This document shows positions 1-10,577 of a DNA stretch of 38,630 nt, piece by piece (position 1 is the stretch's first letter; each line of letters starts with the position of its first letter). This stretch comes from Alphaproteobacteria bacterium. Its GTDB lineage: Bacteria; Pseudomonadota; Alphaproteobacteria; UBA828. The stretch lies in assembly GCA_022820945.1 (NCBI GenBank), contig JAJEEP010000063.1, positions 1 through 38,630 on the forward strand. Direction: 5' to 3'. Made by a program: the position numbers and the translations under genes. The notes below the pieces were generated by a model. That model was not told the DNA's origin and did not search any database. It saw only the letters and a list, made by a program, of their open reading frames with translations.

Positions 1-388
1 CGGGGTCGAAGCTCAGCGGCACATAGGCCTCCGAGGGCGCCAACAGACGGCGACGGCGACGCCAGGCCTTGGCATAGCGACGCACCGCGTCGTAGCCGCC
101 CTCATAGCCCGCCTCGCCAAGAGCCTCATAAATCCGCAGCAAAGACAGCCGATCACGGCGCGGCTTCTTCTCGTTGGCTTCCAGACGCCGCTCCAGATCC
201 TCAACCCAGGGCCCAAGCTTCGGCATCGGCTGGATCGTGCGCACGTAGGCGTGCGAGCTCGCATCGCCCCGAACCACCTTGCGTATCGTGTTCTTCGAAA
301 CCCTCAAATCCCGGGCCAGCTTCTTGATCGGAACACCCTTCACCAGATGATCCCGACGAATCCGCGCAATCGTCTCCACAACCAGCAT
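1..388 (-). CDS. istA: IS21 family transposase IstA, N-terminal part (partial)
   Basis: Reading the minus strand from 388 gives a protein starting MLVVETIARIRRDH. A helix-turn-helix segment follows (KKLARDLRVSKNTIRKVVRG, about residues 15-35), then a basic region (GYDAVRRYAKAWRRRRR) before the window edge. This is the DNA-binding front half of IS21 transposases, which cut and join the element ends together with the ATPase IstB. The DDE catalytic core would lie beyond position 1. The start at 388 is chosen because GAGGGGGAG sits directly before it. An in-frame ATG at 442 would add 18 residues but lies almost inside the terminal repeat. Family assignment is confident; whether the whole gene is intact cannot be seen. 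Confidence 0.75.
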   Translation of the reverse strand, partial: MLVVETIARIRRDHLVKGVPIKKLARDLRVSKNTIRKVVRGDASSHAYVRTIQPMPKLGPWVEDLERRLEANEKKPRRDRLSLLRIYEALGEAGYEGGYDAVRRYAKAWRRRRRLLAPSEAYVPLSFDP

Positions 389-468
389 CTCCCCCTCGCC
401 CCGTCCGTCCAACGACGAGGCGCGTTCATGGGCCAAATCCATGGGGGGTCAATTTTGGACGCCGATCA
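1..468 (-). mobile_element. IS21-family insertion sequence, left end (partial, runs off window)
   Basis: The outer end of an IS21-type element, read on the minus strand. The terminus is placed at 468 because the minus strand there begins TGATCGGCG, and IS21 elements have TG...CA ends. It is followed by GTCCAAAATTGACCCCCC, an A/T-plus-C-run arrangement common at IS21 ends, and then by an istA reading frame. The rest of the element, with istB, lies outside the window, so the target duplication cannot be checked. Directly outside the end, at 469, an integrase reading frame begins without its own N-terminus, so the element appears to have inserted into that gene. Confidence 0.75.
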
Positions 469-1245
469 CCCCCAATAGGGGGGCACTTTTCCACGCTTAA
501 CAACAAACCCCGGCACGTCGCACTGCTTATGGAGAAAAAAGGCGGTCCGGCGGCGGCGAATCGCCTGCGGAAAGACCTGGGCCAGCTCTACCGCTTTGCG
601 GCAAAGCGGCTTGGGTACACGGGACAGAAGCCAGCGGCGCTCGCCGATCCGCACAAGACGAAGCGCGGCGGCTATCACACATGGACCGATGCAGAAATTC
701 AGCGCTTCCGAGAGACGTTCCCCACCGGCTCCAAGGCACGGCTGGCACTGGAACTGCTGCTCGCCACGGGCGCATCGCGTCTGGATGCCGTCGGGCTCAC
801 GCGAGCGAACATCCGGGGAGGTCGGATCACCTTTCGTCGGGCCAAGACGTCCGTGGCGGTCGATTTGCCGCTCCTGCCTGAGCTGGGGCGAGAATTGGCG
901 CTTCTCCCGTCGGCGCAGATGGTCTTGCTCGCACGCAACGACGGAGAGACGGGTTACGCGGTCGAGAGCTTCGGCATTCTCTTTCGCCGCTGGTGCAACG
1001 AGGCCGGCGTGCCGGGTAGCGCCCACGGGCTGAGGAAGGCCGGGGCCCGGCGCTTGGCAGAGGCCGGCGCAACTGAGTTTGAGGGCATGAGTTTCCTCGG
1101 GCACGCGAGCGCGAAGGAGGCGAGCCGTTATGTGGCGGCTGCGAACCGAGCGACGCTCGCGGACTCCGGCATGGCGAAGCTGAGGAGCGAAGAGGGAACA
1201 GAATTGACTAACCTTTCGCCGAGGTTGGTCAATTTTGAGAAGTAA
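469..1245 (+). pseudogene. Tyrosine recombinase/phage-type integrase, N-terminus removed by IS21 insertion
   Basis: The reading frame is open from the IS21 boundary at 469 with no start codon of its own. The first ATG, at 529, falls inside what should be the core-binding domain (residues reading NRLRKDLGQLYRFAAKR). The catalytic domain is complete: the first Arg region TGASRLDAV, the HGLRKAG box (H-x-x-R), then LGHAS with the last His and ASRYV with the nucleophile Tyr. Full-length relatives are roughly 350-400 residues; about 258 codons remain here, so some 100 or more N-terminal residues are missing. Integrases of this kind insert phages or genomic islands at tRNA genes, and this one ends 33 bp from a tRNA 3' end. 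A shortened protein from ATG 529 could still be made, but would lack most of the arm- and core-binding part. Confidence 0.75.
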
Positions 1246-1277
1246 CTTGTTGATTATAAGGCGCAATAAAAGGGAGT

Positions 1278-1300
1278 TGGTGGGCCCGGCAGGACTCGAA
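1278..1300. other. Candidate attachment site (tRNA 3' end)
   Basis: Tyrosine integrases commonly use the 3' end or T-arm of a tRNA as the attachment core and leave the tRNA intact. The integrase remnant ends at 1245, pointing at this tRNA 3' end, so the element would lie to the left and ordinary chromosome to the right (recA begins at 1502). The matching second copy is not in this window. This is an inference from arrangement. Confidence 0.35.
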
Positions 1301-1354
1301 CCTGCAACAACGCCGTTATGAGCGGCGGGTTCTAACCAGTTGAACTACGGGCCC
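1278..1354 (-). tRNA. tRNA with CAU anticodon, probably tRNA-Ile2
   Basis: The minus strand folds as a full cloverleaf: acceptor GGGCCCG/CGGGCCC, D-arm GTTC/GAAC, anticodon stem CGCCG/CGGCG with loop CTCATAA (anticodon CAU), T-arm GCAGG/CCTGC with loop TTCGAGT, discriminator A and an encoded CCA (1278-1280). CAU can be elongator Met, initiator Met, or Ile2 with lysidine. Pairs C4-G69 and C5-G68 are present, which are known recognition features for TilS on tRNA-Ile2, so Ile2 is favoured. Elongator Met is not excluded. The 3' end faces the integrase gene. Confidence 0.88.
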
Positions 1355-1416
1355 GGTCGGCAGAATGCCGCATCCATCATAGCGCGCCTGAGCACTGGCG
1401 GCGATGGAATGAGGGG

Positions 1417-1445
1417 TTGCACATGGAGAACAAATAGGGTACAAA
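1417..1445 (+). promoter_or_regulatory. Candidate recA promoter with LexA box
   Basis: GAACAAATAGGGTAC at 1428-1442 fits the alphaproteobacterial SOS box GAAC-N7-GAAC with one mismatch in the second half-site. It lies between a weak -35-like TTGCAC (1417-1422) and a -10-like TACAAA (1440-1445) at 17-bp spacing, so a bound LexA would cover the promoter. The recA start is 60 bp downstream. LexA control of recA is established in this class; this particular box is my reading. Confidence 0.5.
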
Positions 1446-1501
1446 GGCCAAATCGGAGTCGCATTGCATCGGTTCTAGGCGTGTGAAATAAGGAGGCGGT
1501 G

Positions 1502-2584
<1,083 letters not shown>

Positions 2585-2668
2585 GCCGCCCACGGTCAGG
2601 GCGGGCGGCAGGACGCGCGCCAATCTGGACAGCCCGCCTAAGGCGCACTAAGTAGCACGCATCCGAGC

Positions 2669-2690
2669 CCCGGGCCGCCAGCGGCCCGGG
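2669..2690. repeat. Perfect inverted repeat before alaS
   Basis: CCCGGGCCGC and GCGGCCCGGG face each other with two bases between, 20 bp ahead of the alaS start. It can fold as an 8-10 bp GC hairpin in the recA-alaS gap. It has no following T-run, so it is not a standard intrinsic terminator. It may separate recA and alaS transcripts or affect alaS translation. Confidence 0.5.
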
Positions 2691-2710
2691 TAACCGTGCA
2701 GGGTCGCCCC

Positions 2711-5365
<2,655 letters not shown>

Positions 5366-5388
5366 GCGTCGGGCACCGATCCGCCCCG

Positions 5389-5423
5389 GCCGCCCCGGCT
5401 GGCGGATTGGCGGGGCGGCATTT
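5389..5423 (+). terminator. Possible terminator after alaS
   Basis: GCCGCCCCG (5389-5397) pairs perfectly with CGGGGCGGC (5411-5419) around a 13-base loop, followed by ATTT. It lies 24 bp after the alaS stop and 20 bp before the aquaporin-family start. The T-run is short, so termination may be weak or Rho-assisted. Confidence 0.4.
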
Positions 5424-5442
5424 CCGGCTATTCTCCCGTCGC

Positions 5443-6168
5443 ATGAGTGACGAGGCCGCGCCGCGTTCGAACTTGCCCGCAGGGATGCGACCCGCCGACC
5501 TGCGCCGCTATTGCTGCGAGTTCATCGGCACGTTCTCGCTGGTCTTCTTCGCGGCCGGTGCGGTAGTGGTGGACGCCAAGATGGGTGGCACGCTCGGCGC
5601 CGTCGGCCCCGGCCTGATCTCCGGCCTGATCATCACCGTCGTCATCTATACCTTCGGCCACGTCTCGGGCGCGCACGTCAATCCGGCGCTCTCGATCGCG
5701 GCGGCGCTGATCGGCCATCTCGACTGGCGCCTGGTGCCCGGCTACGCGCTGGCCCAGCTCGGGGGCTCGGTGTTGGCGGGGATGTGCCTGCTCTGGGCGC
5801 TCGGCGACTACGGCGCCATGGGCGCGAACCTGCCCAATGCGGCGATCGGCATCACGCCGCTGACGGCCTTCCTGATCGAGCTCTTCCTCTCGTTCCTGCT
5901 GATGTGGGTGGTGGCAGGCGTCGGCCTCGACAAGCGGGCTCACGGCCCCTTCGCGGGCGTCGCGGTGGGCGCGGTCGTCGGCATCGAGGTGATGCTGATG
6001 GGCCCGGTGGCAGGTGCTGCGATGAACCCGGCGCGCGCGCTCGGCCCCTACGTCGCGATGGGCGACTTCAGCCACTACTGGATCTACGTCGCCGGCCCCT
6101 TGATCGGCATGGCGCTCGGTGCCTACGCTTGGCGCCTCACCCACGGTGGACGGGAGCCCGCCGGGTGA
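5443..6168 (+). CDS. MIP/aquaporin family channel protein
   Basis: An inner-membrane channel of the major intrinsic protein family, 241 residues, with about six hydrophobic segments and both half-helix motifs: HVNPAL (NPA at about residues 80-82) and AMNPARA (NPA at about 195-197). Glycerol facilitators have Asp directly after the second NPAR; here it is Ala, which points away from GlpF. Gapless comparison with E. coli AqpZ puts S60, V183, A192 and R198 at the four selectivity-filter positions instead of Phe, His, Thr and Arg. The filter would then be wide and weakly polar, more like plant NIP channels that pass small uncharged solutes than a strict water pore. The start is the ATG at 5443; the upstream frame is alaS shadow. 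No solute-metabolism gene beside it settles the substrate. Confidence 0.88.
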   Translation: MSDEAAPRSNLPAGMRPADLRRYCCEFIGTFSLVFFAAGAVVVDAKMGGTLGAVGPGLISGLIITVVIYTFGHVSGAHVNPALSIAAALIGHLDWRLVPGYALAQLGGSVLAGMCLLWALGDYGAMGANLPNAAIGITPLTAFLIELFLSFLLMWVVAGVGLDKRAHGPFAGVAVGAVVGIEVMLMGPVAGAAMNPARALGPYVAMGDFSHYWIYVAGPLIGMALGAYAWRLTHGGREPAG

Positions 6169-6255
6169 CGCGCCTTCTGCCGGATCGCGGAGGGCGCGAC
6201 GACCGTTCGGACCGCGCCATGACCCGCCGGTGCGGGTAGGCGGGGAGGCGCGTTC

Positions 6256-7125
6256 ATGATTTTTGCGGAGCCGGTCTTCAGGCCCGGCGGCGACCGCTTC
6301 ATCGAGATGGAGCTCGGCGACGAGATGAGCTTCAATCTCAACTTTCGCGTGCACAGCGTCTCCCGGCTGATCCGCGAGAGCGGCCCCGCCGGCATCGTCG
6401 AGATCGTGCCCGAGCTCACCTCGATCATGATCAGCTACGACTTCGAGCGCATCTCCTACGCGGATGTCGTGGCCGAGGTGACCGCGCTGTTCCACGCCGT
6501 GGGCCCGCTCGACGGGCTGGAGCTGGACAGCCGCATCTTCTACCTGCCGATCCGCTATTTCGACCCGTGGACCCGCGCGTGCTACGACGATTACTGCGAG
6601 AAGATCGCGCCCAAGGAGCGCGACCCGGAGCTGGTGGCGCGCCTCAACGGCCTCGCCGATCTCGCGCAGCTCGCCCGCGTCCACTCCGGCACCGATTACT
6701 GGGTGGCGGCGCTGGGCTTCTATCCCGGCCTGGTCTCGCTGATGCCGCTCGACCCGCGCTGCCGGCTGACCGCACCCAAGTACGATCCGCCGCGCACCTG
6801 GACCTACAAGGGCACCATCGGCATCGGCGGTGCGCTCTGCTCGATATATCCCGACCGGACGCCGGGCGGCTACCAAATGATCGCGCGGACCCCGGTGCCG
6901 ATCTGGGACCCGGCGCAACGGCTCGCCGCCTTCGCCGAGAGCCTCGCGCTCTTCCGGCCCGGCGACCGCGTGCGCTTCATCCCCGCGAGTGCCGAGGAAT
7001 ACGACCACGTCGCCGCCCAGGTCGAGGCCGGCACCTACCTCCACAACGTGGCCGAGTATCAGCGCTTCTCCATCGGCAACTACCACCGCTGGCTCGGCAC
7101 CATCGACGAAACGGTCAGATTCTAG
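6256..7125 (+). CDS. pxpB: PxpB/KipI-like protein (allophanate hydrolase subunit 1 domain)
   Basis: Contains the AHS1 (carboxyltransferase C/D-type) domain of KipI/PxpB, shared with urea amidolyase. In PxpABC this subunit helps the ATP-dependent opening of 5-oxoproline to glutamate; in other settings the AHS1/AHS2 pair acts as a biotin-dependent carboxyltransferase. Recognisable parts: RVHSVSRLI near residue 35, GIVEIVPELTSIMISYD, then YWVAALGFYPGLVSLMPLD and YKGTIGIGGALCSIYP, where the family has its GFxPG and conserved substrate loop. At 289 residues it is longer than the usual 210-240, with an insertion of about 50 residues in the middle. The next gene, two bases on, is its normal partner. 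No pxpA-like gene is seen nearby, so the exact reaction is uncertain. Confidence 0.8.
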   Translation: MIFAEPVFRPGGDRFIEMELGDEMSFNLNFRVHSVSRLIRESGPAGIVEIVPELTSIMISYDFERISYADVVAEVTALFHAVGPLDGLELDSRIFYLPIRYFDPWTRACYDDYCEKIAPKERDPELVARLNGLADLAQLARVHSGTDYWVAALGFYPGLVSLMPLDPRCRLTAPKYDPPRTWTYKGTIGIGGALCSIYPDRTPGGYQMIARTPVPIWDPAQRLAAFAESLALFRPGDRVRFIPASAEEYDHVAAQVEAGTYLHNVAEYQRFSIGNYHRWLGTIDETVRF

Positions 7126-7127
7126 CC

Positions 7128-8102
7128 ATGCTGGAGGTGATCAAGCCCGGCCTCGAGACCACCGTGCAGGACTGGCCGGGGCGGATCGGCTACTGGGAGC
7201 AGGGCTTCCCGTTCTCCGGGCCGATGGACGACTGGTCCTTCCGCCTCGCCAACCTGCTGGTGGACAACCCGGCGGATGCCGCCGGCCTCGAATGCCAATT
7301 CACTGGCCCGACGCTGCGCTTCGGCCGGGACGCAGTGGTTGCGGTCACCGGCGCGGACATGCAGCCCACTCTCGATAACGCGCCGGCGCCTATGTGGGAG
7401 AGCTTCGTCGTCCGTGCCGGGCAGGTGCTGACGCTGGGCTACGCGCGCCTCGGCGCCCGTGCCTATCTTGCCGTGGCCGGCGGCATCGACACGACGCCGG
7501 TGCTGGGCTCGCGCGCGACCTTCCACCAGGCCGGGATCGGTGGTCTGGACGGCTACGCGCTCAAGGCGGAGCAGAACCTGCCGCTCGGCGACGGCACCGG
7601 CACGCCCGGCCGGCGCGTGCGTCCTGAGTGTCGGCCGCCGCTCACGGCTGAGCGGGTGTGGCGGATGGAGGCCGTGCCCGGCCCCAACGACGACTGGATC
7701 GACGAGGCCGGCCACCGCATGTTCCTGGAGAGCGAGTGGACCGTGCAGACACGCAGCAACCGCACGGGCTTCCGCCTCGACGGGCCGGCCTGGAGCTTTG
7801 CCGCGAAGGCCACCGACAAGCGCTCCGAGCACGGCGAGGACCCCTCCAACATCCTCGACCACGGCTATCCCGTGGGCGCGGTCAACCTGTGCGGGCAGAC
7901 CCCGATCATCCTGGTCAACGACGGGCCCAGCACCGGCGGCTTCATCAATCCCTACACCGTGCCGTCGGCGGCATTCTGGAAGCTCGCGCAGTCGAAGCCG
8001 GGGGACGTCTATCGCTTCAGCGCCGTCTCCGTGGACGAGGCGCAGGACAAGCGCCGCGCGATCAACCGGCTCATCGCAGAGGCGAGCATCGAGACGGTCT
8101 GA
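7128..8102 (+). CDS. pxpC: PxpC/KipA-like protein (allophanate hydrolase subunit 2 domain)
   Basis: AHS2-family protein of 324 residues, the standard partner of PxpB. It opens with MLEVIKPGLETTVQDWPGRIGYWEQGFPFSGPMD, as in KipA/PxpC proteins, and carries the expected ARAYLAVAGGID, SNRTGFRLDGP and ILVNDGPSTGGF segments. It starts two bases after the pxpB stop, so the two are co-transcribed and probably form one complex. PxpABC salvages 5-oxoproline; the related urea carboxylase module carboxylates urea. With neither pxpA nor a biotin carboxylase in the window, I assign the family firmly but the substrate only tentatively. Confidence 0.82.
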   Translation: MLEVIKPGLETTVQDWPGRIGYWEQGFPFSGPMDDWSFRLANLLVDNPADAAGLECQFTGPTLRFGRDAVVAVTGADMQPTLDNAPAPMWESFVVRAGQVLTLGYARLGARAYLAVAGGIDTTPVLGSRATFHQAGIGGLDGYALKAEQNLPLGDGTGTPGRRVRPECRPPLTAERVWRMEAVPGPNDDWIDEAGHRMFLESEWTVQTRSNRTGFRLDGPAWSFAAKATDKRSEHGEDPSNILDHGYPVGAVNLCGQTPIILVNDGPSTGGFINPYTVPSAAFWKLAQSKPGDVYRFSAVSVDEAQDKRRAINRLIAEASIETV

Positions 8103-8229
8103 GCCTTCACGCCGCGCGCAGCCCGAGGCCGATCCGGGCGGGCGGCTCCCCAATCCAGAAGCCCCGCGTCGAAGGCCAGCCCACCCGCCTGGCCGGAGAC
8201 CTGCCCGGAGATTGACGACACTTCTGGAA

Positions 8230-8601
8230 CTACTTGATATATCGTTCTGCGCACGCCACCACGGTTGGCATCTCTTGTCCGAATCTCAACTGAGCGATAA
8301 CCTTCGGGTACAAGATGGCACACATATTGTAGATTTTAGCTGCGTCGTTGCCTCCTTCGTCTTCTTCCGCTCGGGCCAGTAGTTCAGTAATCTCACTCGT
8401 ATATTTATCGACCTCAAACTGACTAACAAGCCGTTGTTCTACCGCAGCATCGAGAATTTCAGAGGCACAGGAGGTTGCTTCCAGGCATATTTGACGATCG
8501 GTTTCTTGAGACTCTGCCAAACTGGATAAGAGCAATAAACTTGTCATGCAGGCGAGCGTGACGATTGATGCAGAAGTAAAGATACGCAGTCTGATCGGCA
8601 T
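8230..8601 (-). CDS. Small secreted hypothetical protein with four cysteines
   Basis: I do not recognise this protein. From the ATG at 8601 it is 123 residues: a basic start MPIRLR, a hydrophobic stretch to about residue 27, and a likely signal peptidase site near SLAESQE, suggesting export to the periplasm. The mature part is acidic in the middle (RAEEDEGG) and has four Cys (C39, C45, C94, C117), enough for two disulfides. No lipoprotein Cys motif fits. AAGAGAT before 8601 is a modest ribosome site; an upstream in-frame ATG at 8676 would put a long polar leader ahead of the signal and is less likely. The gene lies in DNA clearly lower in GC than its neighbours, which hints at recent acquisition or an orphan gene. 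Confidence 0.6.
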   Translation of the reverse strand: MPIRLRIFTSASIVTLACMTSLLLLSSLAESQETDRQICLEATSCASEILDAAVEQRLVSQFEVDKYTSEITELLARAEEDEGGNDAAKIYNMCAILYPKVIAQLRFGQEMPTVVACAERYIK

Positions 8602-9112
8602 TATTTGATCTCTTGCAATCCGGTGGATGGAGATCGGCAAGTCACATGGCATAGCACAGCGATGGCGACCGTCCATCGATCAGTTGTAGGCGAGGCGACC
8701 TTGTTCGGACGCTCGGCCTCGTTTGTCCAATAGTGGCGTCTTCTTTGCTACTTAACCGGCGTTAGTCAGTCATTCAAGGTATGAAGATATAGCAAACTTG
8801 CATGTCCAGTCGCGACAGCATTGCTGAGTGTTCAAGTGCTTGCACCGAATGCAAAACGTCTTCGCCTCGCGGAATTGGCGCCTCAAATCGTGCTCCGGAG
8901 CGACTTCCACTTGACGAACCGACGTGCAAAGGCAAAATGCCCCGGTGGGGTCGCCTACAGGCCGGCGGCAGGTCTTGCTCCAGCGCGCCGACCAATTTTA
9001 CGCCGGGGCAATTCCACATGCCGTCCAGTCTGAGCCGATTCAGATGTCGGGAACAGGCTCAGTTTGGTCCACACCACTGATCACGTACGACGCGGCGCGG
9101 CCGGGCGCGGGC
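8602..9112. other. Gene-poor, lower-GC stretch
   Basis: About 510 bp between the small secreted protein and the isochorismatase-fold gene. Short open frames exist on both strands but none has a ribosome site, recognisable family features or a codon pattern like the neighbouring genes. I see no tRNA, clear terminator or repeat. It may be decayed mobile DNA or a long leader of the secreted protein gene. Confidence 0.5.
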
Positions 9113-9697
9113 TCAGTTCATGGCGACGAAGTCGTCCGCCGAGATCAGATCGGCGTAGAGCGGCAGTATCTCGACCATGGCGTCGTAGTTCTGGTCGGTG
9201 AAGCCGCTGGTGCAATCCTTCAGCACCGTCGCGCCGTAGCCCATGTTGACCGCGCGCTTCACCGTCGTCGCCACCACGTGCTCGATGCACTGGCCGACCA
9301 CACAAACACGCTTGATCCCCCGGTTTCTCAGGATCAGGTCGAGATCGGTGCCTTCGAAGCTGTCCGAGCCGAAGTTGATGACGATGATCTCGTTGCCCTC
9401 CGGCTTGAGCTCGTCGATCACGTCGGCGCCCCACGAGCCGACGAGGCACTCGTTGTTGTCCTTGGCCTCCTTGAGCAGGCCGCAGGTGTCGTCCGGCAGC
9501 TCGGGAAAGCCCGGCCGCCAGGCGATGTTCACGTAGATGACCAGCATGCCGCGCTGCCGGGCGGCATCCAGCGCCCGCCGGGCATTGCCGACCGATCCGT
9601 TCTTCTCCACTTGCGGGTGGAGGTACTTGCCCCAGACGCCGTCAGGATGGGCGACGCCGTTCTGAAAGTGCAACACGAGAAATGCGGAGTCTGACAT
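9113..9697 (-). CDS. Isochorismatase-fold protein lacking the catalytic triad
   Basis: The fold of cysteine hydrolases such as nicotinamidase, N-carbamoylsarcosine amidase and RutB is recognisable over 194 residues: LVLHFQNG at the start, FEGTDLDLILRNRGIKRV in the middle, then VVGQCIEHVVATTVKRA. The family uses Asp (in the early D-x-Q-N), Lys and Cys. Here H10 replaces the Asp, N108 the Lys (four before the position of the usual Ser-Ala-Phe) and V141 the Cys six residues after the conserved Gly. The frame is clean, so this is not simple decay. It is probably a non-hydrolase: a regulator, binding protein, or an enzyme with other chemistry. It is the last gene of the minus-strand transporter/hydrolase operon, 51 bp after the hydrolase. 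Fold is confident; function is unknown. Confidence 0.75.
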   Translation of the reverse strand: MSDSAFLVLHFQNGVAHPDGVWGKYLHPQVEKNGSVGNARRALDAARQRGMLVIYVNIAWRPGFPELPDDTCGLLKEAKDNNECLVGSWGADVIDELKPEGNEIIVINFGSDSFEGTDLDLILRNRGIKRVCVVGQCIEHVVATTVKRAVNMGYGATVLKDCTSGFTDQNYDAMVEILPLYADLISADDFVAMN

Positions 9698-9748
9698 GGC
9701 TGGTCTTCCTTTCGTCGCAAGTCTGCAATCGCGTTCGATTTGCTCGTT

Positions 9749-10570
9749 CTACGTCAGATCGAGGGGACCGAGAAAGCGCGCGATGGCCGCATTCACCACC
9801 GCAGGCTGCTCCAGGTTGACCGAGTGCCCTGCCTCGGGAACGCGCACAAACGTCGCGTCGGGGAGCGCGTCCACCGTTGCCTGTGCGCGGTCGATGGGGA
9901 GCGGCACGTCTTCTTCGCCGTGCACGACCAGGGCAGGCAGACGCACAGCCGCGAGGCGTTCGGACGTGTCTTCCTTGTCGATCCAGGAGCCGCCCTGAAA
10001 GTGGACCGCGCGCGCCGGCATCGTCGTTGACCAGCGCTCGATCCAGTGCTCCACGAGCGCCTTGTTGCCGGCCATCGTCGCCTCGCCGAAGCAGAAGGGC
10101 GCCACCCACTCGGCGAAGTCGCGCGGCACCATGCCGTCGATGTCGAGCTTGTCGAACTGATGGTGGTAGGCCTGCCGCTCCTCCGCCGAATAGTCCTTCG
10201 CGCTGGCGGCGATGACGACCAACCCCTGCAGCCGCTCCGGATAGGCGAGGGCGAATTCGAGGGCCATGAAGCCGCCCACCGACATGCCTGCGAGGACGCA
10301 CGTGCCGATACCGAGGTCGTCCATGACGGTTCGGCAATCCTCGACCAGATCGCCAACCGTATGCGCGGCCGGCTCGGCGGTGAGCACGTGGCTGTTGTAG
10401 GCGATGGCCCGGTAGCCCCGCTCGGCCAGGTGGTCGAGCTGGGGTTCGAACATCGTCGCGTCCATCAGAGTCCCGTGGCTGAAGAGCACCGCAGGCCCCG
10501 ATCCCTTCTCGATAAAGCGTTCGTGATATCCCACCGTATTGTTCTCCCGGCTGTATAGCGCGCGATTCAC
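9749..10570 (-). CDS. Alpha/beta hydrolase
   Basis: A 273-residue cytoplasmic alpha/beta-fold hydrolase. The oxyanion segment VLFSHGTLMD, nucleophile elbow GMSVGG (Ser at about residue 96), acid in HGEEDVPLP and the final His in EAGHSVN are all present, so the Ser-Asp-His triad is complete. Relatives cleave esters, lactones or ring-opened C-C and C-N bonds, but the exact substrate cannot be read from sequence. It begins seven bases after livF and precedes the isochorismatase-fold gene, so it is probably made with the transporter and acts on the imported compound or a product of it. The start at 10570 is the first in-frame ATG after livF; GYHERFIEKG shortly after is the usual domain start. Confidence 0.85.
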   Translation of the reverse strand: MNRALYSRENNTVGYHERFIEKGSGPAVLFSHGTLMDATMFEPQLDHLAERGYRAIAYNSHVLTAEPAAHTVGDLVEDCRTVMDDLGIGTCVLAGMSVGGFMALEFALAYPERLQGLVVIAASAKDYSAEERQAYHHQFDKLDIDGMVPRDFAEWVAPFCFGEATMAGNKALVEHWIERWSTTMPARAVHFQGGSWIDKEDTSERLAAVRLPALVVHGEEDVPLPIDRAQATVDALPDATFVRVPEAGHSVNLEQPAVVNAAIARFLGPLDLT

Positions 10571-10577
10571 CGGATGC

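Noticed and set aside
2590..2660. Intrinsic terminator after recA
   Set aside because: GGCGGGC and GCCCGCC can pair but are far apart with no T-run; too weak to call.
8802..9080. Short frames that might be a resolvase remnant (a piece reading LAELAPQIV)
   Set aside because: The resemblance to serine recombinases covers under ten residues, with no catalytic or zinc-ribbon motif and no reading-frame continuity.
9113..9697. Calling this gene a nicotinamidase or RutB
   Set aside because: All three catalytic positions are substituted, so an active hydrolase name would be misleading.
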